From NCBI RefSeq assembly GCF_022605165.1, contig NC_063071.1, positions 1,736,001-1,800,000 of the forward strand: a DNA stretch of 64,000 nucleotides, in the 5' to 3' direction. Of this stretch, positions 20,984-30,341 are shown in pieces. Below the pieces are notes generated by a model. The model worked only from the letters and a program-made list of their open reading frames with translations, was not told the origin of the DNA and made no database searches. Numbering within the stretch: the stretch's first letter is position 1; each line of letters opens with the position of its first letter. The stretch is from Purpureocillium takamizusanense. Its lineage: Eukaryota; Ascomycota; Sordariomycetes; Hypocreales; Ophiocordycipitaceae. A program made the translations under genes and the position numbers.

Positions 20984-23191
20984 GTCCGACGAAACTCGTC
21001 CACGGCGATTCCGTCGCGTCGGGGCTTCCCGTGTGAGGACCAGCAGATGAGTGCGGGAGGAGGGAACGACAAGCAGCAGCAGCAGCAACAGCCGCCCCTG
21101 GGGGCGAGGTTTCGACAGTGCGTGGCGTGCCTCGAGAAGAGCGCGTTTGAGCAGGGCGGCGAGGCTGACCAGCCGTGGTTCCTGTGTAAGTTGAGCAGCA
21201 GAAAGACAAGTCGAGTTTCGTAACGTGGAGGGAACGATGGGGCGACACAAAGTTGGTCTACACATCTGCCATCAATGGCTACCCAGTGGCAGCCATCACC
21301 AGCATTTTTCATTCTCTCTCCGGGTCCTCTGCTTCCTCCTGATCCTCCTCCTCCCCTATTTCCTTCCCAACCACCAGGTACACAATTTTCTGTCCCCCCC
21401 ATCTAGACAAATGTTGCAACCACACTTCTGGAAGAACTTCGAGAAAAAAGAGCAAGAGAGGACAAACGAAGGAAAAGACAGTAGGGAAAAGGCTGACGCT
21501 GGTAAACGCAGACAACATGCGCTACGCCATCGACTTCTGCATCTTCGGCTACCCCAACGGCACGGGCGGCGCCGGCTCCAACCCGTGCCTCACGTCCGAA
21601 GCGTGCGGGCGGCTGGCGCGCGCGCTCGAGACAGGCATCCCCGTCACCGACGGCAGCCGCGCCAGGGCGGCGACGGACGCGTACTCGTACTGCGAGGCCG
21701 AAAAGGGCGTCTGGAAGAGCCGCTACCTCGACTCGTGCGTGCAGTGCGTCAAGGCGGATGGCAAGCATCGCTATCTCGCAAACTGTGAGTTTCCCCCCTA
21801 TCCCCCCTGACCCCCCCCTTTCCCCCCCCTGAACGGAGTATAATCATGTCTACACACGATACACCCTCTTTCTGGCGTGAGAAAAACGAAAAAGGAGATT
21901 TGGATACACAGACACAAACACACACACACACACACACACATAAACTCCTCCTGTGTTGTGTTGTGTGTTGTGTGTGTGTGCCTTGACATTTGCGGCGGGC
22001 ATTATTCTTCTCGTCAGGAGAAACCAAAAAAAAAAAAACTACCCTCCTCCGGCTAACACACACTCTCCCATCACCCGCCTAGTCCTCATCGCCCTCGACG
22101 CAGCATGCAAGCAAAAGCCCTCGCGCGGCCTCGTCCTCGGCCTCAACGACACCGTCTTCGCCAACACCACCGTCGAGCCTGCCGAGCCGTCCCCGCCATC
22201 GTCCCCGCGACGGCCCTCGTCCCCGGACGCCGCCTCGGACAGCGACGGCGGGCCTGCCCTCTCCGCGGGCGCCATAGCCGGCATCGTCGTCGGCACCATC
22301 GTCCTGGTCGCCCTCGCCGCCGGGTGCGTCTTCATGTACTGCTGCTGCTTCCGCCGCCGCCGCCGCCGTGGGCGCAGGGGCCGCAGGATCAAGGCGCCGC
22401 CGTCCACGCCCTCGCCGCCGCCGCTAGCACAGCAAGAACCAGAACCAGAGCCGTCGCCGCTCCCGCTGCAGAGGCATTCTCCCGTACCGCTAGCTCCGGG
22501 GGCGGCCGGACATTCTGGACATGAGACGGGCGTGATGCCCAACCCGGGCACCTATGGGTCAGGGGCGGCGGTTGGACAGGGCTACGGGCAGCAGCAGCAG
22601 CAGCAGCAGCAGTATCACCACGAGCAGCAGCAGCAGGAGGAGGAAATAGACTACGATGGGCGCTTCTTCGGCAACGACAAGACGCAAAAGATGGCACAGG
22701 TATCCTTGTCGCCCGTCGCAAACTCCAAGCCCATCGCCATATGGCCCGCCCGCCCCGCGCCAGACCCTCCCCAGGGGCACACCAACGGCGCCCTCACGTC
22801 CATCAAGACTGACTCCCTCCCCACAGACGCCTCGGCCAACAACACCACCGACGCCATCACGCCGCCCACGTCAACCGTCTCGACCTTTTCCACCGTCCCC
22901 CTGCTGAGCGACCCGTCGTACAAGTCCACGGGGTCGCCCGCCGTCGGCTCGAGTCCCGTCTTCGCCGCGGGGCATGCGTCCTCCGTGGTAACAAACGGCC
23001 TGCCGCGCGGCGCCCATCATCAGGATTATCAGCAACAACAGCAGCAGCAGCAGTGGTACCAACAGGAGCAAGGGCAGCAGCAGCAGCAGCAGGAGAAACG
23101 CAAAAATAAGAAGCGCAGGGGCAGCAGCGCTGGCTCACCCTTCGAGTCGACCAAAATCCAGACCGCATTTGCGCCGCCGCCCAAGGGCTGA
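20810..23191 (+). CDS. CRM3: 12-cysteine single-pass membrane protein (paralogue 3 of 3)
   Basis: Unknown function; third copy of the CRM design. Exons are 20810-21185, 21512-21784 and 22083-23191, giving 585 residues. The signal peptide spans about residues 9-31 (AAALLLLHATLSSLLLTVAA). Ectodomain cysteines are at 40, 44, 75, 104, 107, 135, 151, 157, 186, 201, 204 and 225. Conserved blocks are PGSPCAELC, FRQCVACLE, YNMRYAIDFC, NPCLTSEAC, CVQCVKADGKHRYLANF and ALDAACKQKP. A transmembrane helix (AIAGIVVGTIVLVALAAGCV) is followed by Cys-Cys-Cys and an Arg-rich cluster. The tail of about 260 residues has poly-Gln runs and ends with a KRKNKKRRG basic patch. Slippage-type insertions swell the protein: a 10-Ala run from (GCG)10 between Cys2 and Cys3, and Gln runs in both ectodomain and tail. 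Introns are phase 1 at Y126 and F217, but long (326 and 298 nt) and full of simple repeats. Confidence 0.85.
20951..20980 (+). repeat. (GCG)10 coding repeat
   Basis: Ten perfect GCG codons encode a poly-Ala run in the CRM3 ectodomain between the second and third cysteines. The other two paralogues lack it. Confidence 0.9.
21919..21940 (+). repeat. (CA)11 microsatellite in CRM3 intron 2
   Basis: Eleven CA units lie inside the 298-nt second intron, followed by TGTGTTGTG-rich sequence and a 12-A run near 22027. Confidence 0.9.
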
Positions 23192-23748
23192 GTTGACGAC
23201 GGCTTTGTTCTTGCCGGGTTTCCCACGTTTAATGGAATGGTTGAGGAAATATGCAGTTATATTCGGGCAGTAGCAAGCTCATCGGCTCATCAATGTCCTG
23301 TCCGTCAATACTAAGCGCCCGTCGTCACACATCACATCATCCCAGTCGTCGTATACCAAGAAAGCAGAGCGCGCCACATCCGTGGCAAATGTCGTTCCAT
23401 TTCCGATCCCCGTGTTCCTTGCCAGTGAAGCCACAAGGCATCACAGTATCTTGACGCCATCCCCTTATGATACAATGCCAATCTGACCCCTTCTCCGGAT
23501 ATACAAGCCCGATCAGGCAAAAGGGACTGCCCCTGAACTGAACGGTTCAGGCATCAACAAAAAACACCCCTCGCTCCCTTCCAACGCGGCAGACGTGAAA
23601 ACGCGGTAGCACGCCCATCCAACTCTATGGGTATCCGACGAGCCCGCCAACCGCCAACCAAAGACAGTAGGAACAGAACAGACTGCTCATATGAAACCGA
23701 AATGCATTGCTGCGCAAAATGCAACCCACCATTCCTCCGTAACGCCGG
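23192..23748. other. Convergent 3' region between CRM3 and SAC3
   Basis: The 557 bp between two convergent stop codons shows no coding sequence and presumably holds both 3' UTRs. Confidence 0.6.
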
Positions 23749-26700
23749 CTACATGCTGTCATCAAACCAGGGCGTCCCCCTGGCCTCAGATTCACTTTGA
23801 AGTTGCTCGATCTGATTCTTGTACCACTCGGTGCCCTCCTCCATCTCCGCCCGTAGGGCTTGGAGCTCCATTGTGACCTTTTCGGCATCGGTAAGTATTC
23901 GTTTTTGTGTGACGCCATCTACCGTCGGGCTCTGCGCATCGTCGTCCACTGCCCGCTTCCGTTTGTTCCCTGGCGACGTCTCGACCGTCGCGGCGATGCC
24001 GGCTCTGTGGGAATCGCTCATGACGCGCTTGCTGGAGCCGTTATCAGTGAGATCCACTTCCGATGTGCTTGTGTCGTCTCGTTTCCGCTTGCTGTTCAGC
24101 GTGGCGTTGTTGACCGGGCTGCTGCCGACGCCCCCATGCGACCTGGGCGGGAGGCGTTGCGTCTCCGCTTGGATCGCGTCCGTGGCTGACACCCGCCGCC
24201 GTCGCCATGGCGACACCGATCTGGAGTAGCGAAGTGAGCCGGACGCAGCCATCTCCCTCGCAAGAGACTCCGGCACAGCCGTGCCATCGTCCAGGGGGAC
24301 GATGCCCATGGCCTTGAGCCTCCAGCGCGAAGACGCGTTGCTGATGCGCTTTGTGGCCCCGGGGCTTCCACGCTCTTCCGACGACATTGACGGCAAGGAT
24401 CTCCTGAACTTCTCGGGTTGATCAAAGTACATGCGTCGCAGTGCTTGCGTCTTGGACCCTTCTTTTCTCGAGGGGCCGACGGATGAGCTGAACGACGGCC
24501 GCCTCGACGATTGCGAGCCATTGGACGATCTGAGATCGTCGCCGACGATTGCTCGAGCCAATCGTCGCTCCTGATCAATGCCAGAGAGTATTCCGCTGGC
24601 CAAGAGCGACTCCGAAGCATCCCGCTGGGCTGCTCGCCTGCTCTTCATCAAATCGAGAAACTCCTTGGAATGCTCGGGCGTCTGCTGTTCCGCGCCGCGT
24701 CGTCCCGATGCACGCCGAGCATCCTCTCGCTCCTTTCGTTCAGCTGCTAGGCGGGCAGCATGAAAAGCTCGCATCTCGTCTCTCCCCTTTCGACCTACCA
24801 CGCGCAACCGCTTCTCGCGAGCAGCCCGCTTCCACCGGTAAAAGAACTTCAAGGACAGGTTGTATGTGCGAAATCGTTCGACTTCGGCATTGATGTGCTC
24901 CTCTTCCTCGCGCCGCTTCTTCTCCTCGGCTTCTTGCGTGAACCGCTTGAAAGTGTCGTTGGTGATCCATTTTACTGACTCAACCAAGAAGTCAGACAGC
25001 AGTCCCTTGTCGCCCAAAACAAACCACTCATTGAAGTCACCGAGGAGGTCCCGTGGAGGACCAGGGGGCTCCTTTGGTGGTTCTGCGGGTTTGACGCTGG
25101 GCAGCGGCGGTGCGTGTGACGTCGCTTCGGCTGACATCGCTTCAGACACAGGCTTTGGCAGTGGTGACGGTTCATTGTTGGTTGCGAAAGCGCCGGCTTC
25201 CTTGGAGAGGCCCGCGCTGGCGCTGCCCATAAACGCGGGCAGCGTTGGCTGACCCAGCATCCCAAGGGTAGCAGCGGAAGAATCCTGAGCTCGATCCGCT
25301 GCCGAGGGTTGCGAAGCCAGGTTTGGTAATGGAGCCTCAGCCGAGGAGCGAACCTGCGGGGTGAAGGAGGCCGAGAATCCGCTCTGACCATTCATTTGTT
25401 GCTTGCTCGCATTTAAGAATGCAGGCGATGAAGACGATGGGGTGATGCCCCATGTCGTGCTGCCGGGTGCCGAAGATGATGAAGGCAGAGGAGAAAACGG
25501 GCTGCAGCCTGCTCCTGCGGCTGCGGGCAGTTGGGTGGCATTGGCAATTGTTCCGCCGAGAATCGACGGGGGCGTGGCCGCCGGCGCAGTGAACGGCGTG
25601 GCAGCATTGGTCGTCGATGTTGATGGAGTGAATGAAGCTGAACTCGGCGAGGTAGTTTGCTGGCCACCAAAGGGTTTCGGCGCGCCTCCAAATGCTGTAG
25701 AAGCTGGAGCAAACGGGCCGGGCTTGGTCGGAGGCACAGTATTGGATACAACACCACCAAAGACAGCCGGTCCGTTGCCGGCATGGAGAGGTGCTGCTTC
25801 GCCAAACGCCGGTTTGGGAGCACCAAAGGGACTTGCGCCAGGCGTGGACCCGTTGTTCCCAGGCTGCAAAACCCCGGCAAAAGGATTCAGCTTCGCCGGC
25901 GCCGGGCTCTCCGTCTTGTTGCCAAAGACGGAAGCAGAGGCAAAGGGGTTCGGCTTGGCCTCTGCCTTATTTTCCACGGCGACGCCAGTGGGAGTAAAGG
26001 GATTCGGCTTGACCTGTGCCGCATTGTCGCCCTGTGTGGCAGCATTGGCGATTATCGTGTTGAAAAAACTAGGTTTTCCATTTGTCGGAGCCGCGAATGC
26101 GGTCGTGGCCATGCCTCCACCTCCGGGCGAGGTCTTTCGTAGTGCATCTGCATCTTCCGAGTCCGAGTCTAAAGGCAGTCAGCACGTCCAGCGAAACTAG
26201 ATCATCACGTCTACATATCCATCACTTTCCGTACCTGGCTCAAAAACGAATCCGCCCTGTGTCTTTGGTGCTTTCTGTTCTGGCGTGGCGCCAAATGTCC
26301 TAGGCGACGGCTGCTTCATTGCTGTCCCTGACGCTGCCATACCGACGCTTGAAGGCGAAGGTTCCGGTTGGGGCTCGTCTTGCACGAAAAGGCTTTCCTC
26401 CCGGCCGCCGTTGGGCATGTACGCCGAGGAACTAACTCGGTCGTATATTGTTCTGCGGAGGATCTGCGGGAGCGTCGCGTTGCCCCTCTTCTTTTCGACC
26501 AGCCTTCGGGAGAACTGGTGGTCGACCTTGACGTACGGAACCGGGGACCTCTCCTTGAGTTCGAGACCATACTTGCTGACATTGGTCGGGTCCTCGGCGT
26601 TTGGTGTAAAGGAGAAACCATGCAGCTCGGCAAATTCAATCGCCTGCTCGACAGTGTCGTAGCGAAGGAACTCGTTGAGTGCCTCGGCGGTGACGTCCAG

Positions 26701-28110
26701 GACCGGGTTCCGGGGCCTCGTCAGCGCCCGCTTCACGGCCTGCAATATCGCTCGACGGATATGCGGAAAGTGGCACTCGGCAAAGCAGGCCATGGTGTAA
26801 GAAGTTGAGACGTTCTCGACAATGTCGAAAAAGGCCGTGTAGGCGCTCGTGCAGGCTAGGAGCGGTCCGTCTTCCTTGTGCTTGGCGGAGCCTACAAAGT
26901 CCTGGTTGTTGTGCATCGCTTCCACGAGAGAGAGGGCGATTCTAACTTCCTCTGAATCGTTCCAGAAGCGGGAATCCCACTGCATCTGCAAGGCCTCCAC
27001 GATTCCGGGGTCGCGGCCGTGGAAGAGCAGGTAGTAGGCGCGAAACTCGGCTTCGTTGTCGCACTTGATGTCTTGCAACCTGCAGTCGTCGTATATATCT
27101 CTCAGAGACAAAAGAGTCTTGCCGAGTTGCTCGAGCTCCTGGTGTTCGGAGAAGAGGTCCTCAATCCTGTCACCGGGCGAAACGAATTGGGGCAGGAGAT
27201 GTAGCGATGTGACGTGGAACCGAGCAATGTTCTCCAGCACGTAGATCTGGGTCTTGAGCTCGGATTCGTTCATGCTGGAGAAGAAGGCAAAGTCTCGTCT
27301 GATAGCTCGAGTGCGGTCCCAAACAAATCCATGTAGGTGTCGTAGGTTTTCGTCTTCGCGAAGCAACGTGCCAAACATGTAGTCGAGCGACAAGCCGAGG
27401 GCCCTCGTCGAGCGCACATCCATGGGCAGCGGCGCCTCCTGCCCGGCGGCAGAGCGCGCGAGTTTCTTCACCATGTGCGAGAGATCCGCAACCCCGCCAG
27501 TCTTCTCTGCCTTGACCACGTCGGATTCTGTGATGCGCTGAATCTTTTCGTACTCGGGGCACATGTCTTCACATATGCCCTTGAAGCTGATGGCTTCGCT
27601 CAACTTCTTGCGTTTGTTGGGATCGTCGATCAGGCCGGCCTTGGTCAAGGAACGGCGAACTCGCTGGCGATAGTCCTCGTACTTCTCCCGAAACCTTGTC
27701 ATTGCCGGCTTGCTGGCGTCGCTGCCGGGGCTCGACGGCCAGGGCGGTGGGCTGATACCGTCTGCGTGCAGCCGCTTGAATATCCTCTTCGCGAACGGAT
27801 CGTGGGAGTCCGATTCGGGGCCATCAGGTGAGGAAGACCGTGTGAGTTCGCTGTCGTCGTTCATGCCGTCCGTAGTTCGTCTGTCGCGCCGCGCCGTCTG
27901 CTTACCCCCCTTCTTCTCTCCCCTGCCGTGCTTCGCGTTGCCTGCATTCTGGCTGAAAGGGTTGAAGGCGCGCTTGGTCTCATTTTGGTTCCTCCGCCTG
28001 TCTTTCTTCGAAGAGCTGTCGCTTGCGCCATCGCCGCCGAACGCGTTAGCCTGGACGTGAGCCTGACTGCCGAAGCCACCTGCGGCCGACGCGGACCGTG
28101 TGGAAAACAT
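23749..28110 (-). CDS. SAC3: Sac3/GANP-type nuclear mRNA export scaffold (TREX-2)
   Basis: Sac3 is the scaffold of TREX-2 at the nuclear pore basket. It binds Thp1/Sem1 through its central domain and Cdc31/Sus1 through its CID helix. Two exons, 28110-26235 and 26168-23749, give 1431 residues (yeast Sac3, 1301). The N-terminal 120 residues are polar. The Sac3 domain runs from about residue 175 (FKGICEDMCPEYEKIQR) to about 500, including LSLDYMFGTLLRED and FVWDRTRAIRRDFAFF. A middle low-complexity region (about 640-950) has repeated NPFA and FGG motifs. The CID-like helix lies at about 1030-1095 (RFRTYNLSLKFFYRWKRAAR). The 66-nt intron keeps the frame but contains an in-frame stop, so the gene looks like two separate genes unless spliced. 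LTV1 lies upstream on the same strand. Confidence 0.92.
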
Positions 28111-28648
28111 TTATCTTGATGATGCAACAGGCGTCGCACTCATCCGGGTAGTTTGCAAGACCATGGAGGATGAGTGCTGACGGATTTGCAGGAGAAAAAG
28201 GTGGTGAATAAGGGACGGTGCGCGCAGGGGAGCTATTGTTCGATGCGAGAGGAGCTTCGTCAATCCGTTTGGCGCCCCGGAGGCAGCTGTGAGCTACCGT
28301 CTCGCGGTCACGTGACGCGTTTGGCCTCCCTCACTTACACCACCCTGCAGCGACTTTTGGAGAGCCCTCGCACGAGCTTCGAAAATGAAGCTTGGTGCGC
28401 GGCGAGCTCGGTGTCCTACTCGTAGATCTTTTGGTCACAGTCATCACTTTTAATGTTGAAGCTCCATATATCGCGACCACGAGATGGTCGTGCTGCTCGC
28501 CTGAGTCAACCAACATGATTTTAAGCTACCTGTTCACCCGCAAACGATGCGAAAAACTAAAGGGCCAGATTGTATCCCGCCTGTTCTATCCTCGTTATGG
28601 CGCCGGAAAAGCAATCTAAATCAACGCTTTACTTGGTCATTATTGCCA
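28111..28648 (-). other. SAC3 promoter region
   Basis: The 538 bp between SAC3 and LTV1, both on the minus strand, should hold the SAC3 promoter and the LTV1 3' UTR. No coding sequence is supported. Confidence 0.6.
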
Positions 28649-29940
28649 TCACCGCCCTCGAATGCGGGCCGGTCCCAAGCCCTTTCGTATCTCATCCAGC
28701 TGCTCCAGTCCGGTCTGCGCCTTGGTCTTTTTCGACGTCCGCTTGCCTGGCTTGGTATAATTACCCAGGAAATCATCCAGAATGTTGTCAAAGTCTCCTC
28801 TTGTCGCTCCAGTAACGCTCGATGCGGCCGATACAGCCGACACTGATGCCATATCATCTTCCGCATCCTCGTTGTATGCTTCCTCGATCTTGTCGAACCG
28901 CGCATCCAGCAGCGTCATCTGTTCAGTGCGGACGAGCGACGACGACGTCATGGAGAAGCTCGACGCCTCAGTCAGCGCACCCTTACGCTTCTTTCGCCTG
29001 CCGCCATTTGTTGTTGTAGTCCACGTCGACTGCAACTCCGACTGCGAAGGCGCAATAGGTGCTCGCCCTGACTTGTGCTCCTTCTTGAACTTCTTGAAGT
29101 CCTCTAGCCAGTCCTGAGATGGACCCTCTTCAGGTTGTTCTGTTGGGGCCCTGACCAGCTCAGGGACTTCATCTTTGAATTCCTTGATCGGTTTGGCGGT
29201 GTCGTCCGACTCCCAACCTTCGTCATCATCTTCTTCATACTGCGCATCCTCAAATTCGTAGTCGTCCAGCTCCCGGCCATCCTTGGCGAGCCGCTGGAAT
29301 AGATCGTCATCCCCCGCCTCGTCAACAAATGCGTCGTCCTCGAGCGCCTCCAACACCTCCCGTAACATAGGGTCCATGTCAGGCTGAAACCCGCGAATGG
29401 AGTCGGGCACGTCTTGTTGGGCCTCGTAGGTCACCCTCGTCAGGTTCTTGGAAGGGAGAATCTCTTCATCAAGCACGTCGCCAGACTTTTGTTCCAGGTC
29501 CATTTCCCTCAGCGCTTCCTCGAGCGACTGCTTTTGTTTTCCCTTGTTCTTGTTTCCCGTCTCCGCTTCGATGAAAACGACCTCACCGCCTCCGGTGTTG
29601 AGATCCCGCAGATGCTGCATGTAGTCATACTCGGAATCGTCGAAGTAGACACCGTACGAGGCAGCCTCGCCTTCGTTGGCACGAATGTTCGCGGCATCAG
29701 ATCCGAGCTCGGAGGCAAGATCGTCGAGGCGCTTTGCCTTGGAGCCGCCCGGAACTTGCGTCGGGTTCAGCACCATGGACGGCGCACTATCGTCGTGGAT
29801 GAGAGGATCATTTTGCGGGCGATGCACCAGCGTGAAGTGCTGGGCCGTCTTCTTGTCACTGTTTCGACTCCGTGGTTAGCAGACCGGCCGAGACAGTAAG
29901 CTGAAGCGGGAGAATCTCACATCCACTTTCCCTTGGGCAT
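28649..29940 (-). CDS. LTV1: Ltv1, 40S ribosomal subunit assembly factor
   Basis: Ltv1 binds late pre-40S particles (near Rps3/Rps20 at the head) and its release is needed for 40S maturation. Exon 1 is only 20 coding nt (29940-29921). After a 62-nt intron, exon 2 is 29858-28649, giving 409 residues. Splicing restores the family N-terminus MPKGKWIDKKTAQHFTLVHR, without which the protein would lack its conserved start. Acidic blocks follow (ELDDYEFEDAQYEEDDDE) with conserved-type segments SQDWLEDFKKFKKE, FDKIEEAYNE and FDNILDDFLGNY. The C-terminus is GLGPARIRGR. It is transcribed divergently from LSG1, a 60S factor, across 401 bp. Confidence 0.95.
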
Positions 29941-30031
29941 CTTGGCGGCGTTGCGAACTGTGCGAGCAACTGCGGCGAGGGCTTGGGGGATGCGCAATTG
30001 AGCGTGACGATGGAAATTGGGCCGCGGTCGC

Positions 30032-30038
30032 AAAATTT
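30032..30038. promoter_or_regulatory. RRPE-like word 1
   Basis: CGCAAAATTTAGG lies 94 bp from the LTV1 start and about 300 bp from the LSG1 start. The core AAAATTT is nearly palindromic, so it could serve both directions. Confidence 0.35.
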
Positions 30039-30140
30039 AGGACCCTGCGGGATACAGTACCGATCTCGATAGCACTGTGTCACTAGTGGGCTTATACTCG
30101 TCCAAGGACAGTGCGGGCTCACCCACCTCGCCCAAGACCG

Positions 30141-30147
30141 AAAATTT
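30141..30147. promoter_or_regulatory. RRPE-like word 2
   Basis: CCGAAAATTTGCC lies near the middle of the divergent promoter, about 200 bp from each start codon. Confidence 0.35.
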
Positions 30148-30341
30148 GCCCCTCCATCCTGTCGCATTATTCATCAGCGGCGCTCGACTCGTCTCAATTC
30201 CTGCATCATTCTTGGTGATCCTCGTCACATCCCCCAGAGTCGCAGCATCTGTCCTCGCACTTGTGGTGGCATTTATTCTGTGTCTGCTGGTATTGTCTTG
30301 GCATAAAAGACCTTCAGGGCAGCAACGGACGAACCGCCGCC

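Larger units (their letters stand above)
29941..30341. promoter_or_regulatory. LTV1/LSG1: Divergent promoter between LTV1 and LSG1
   Basis: These 401 bp separate the start codons of a 40S and a 60S assembly factor. Two AAAATTT words lie inside (30032-30038 and 30141-30147), resembling the RRPE element of yeast ribosome-biogenesis promoters. I did not see a clear PAC element (GCGATGAG). Shared regulation is inference. Confidence 0.5.

Noticed and set aside
24096..25880. Several long plus- and minus-strand frames inside SAC3
   Set aside because: They are out-of-frame shadows of the SAC3 second exon, whose CID helix and low-complexity region are in the accepted frame.
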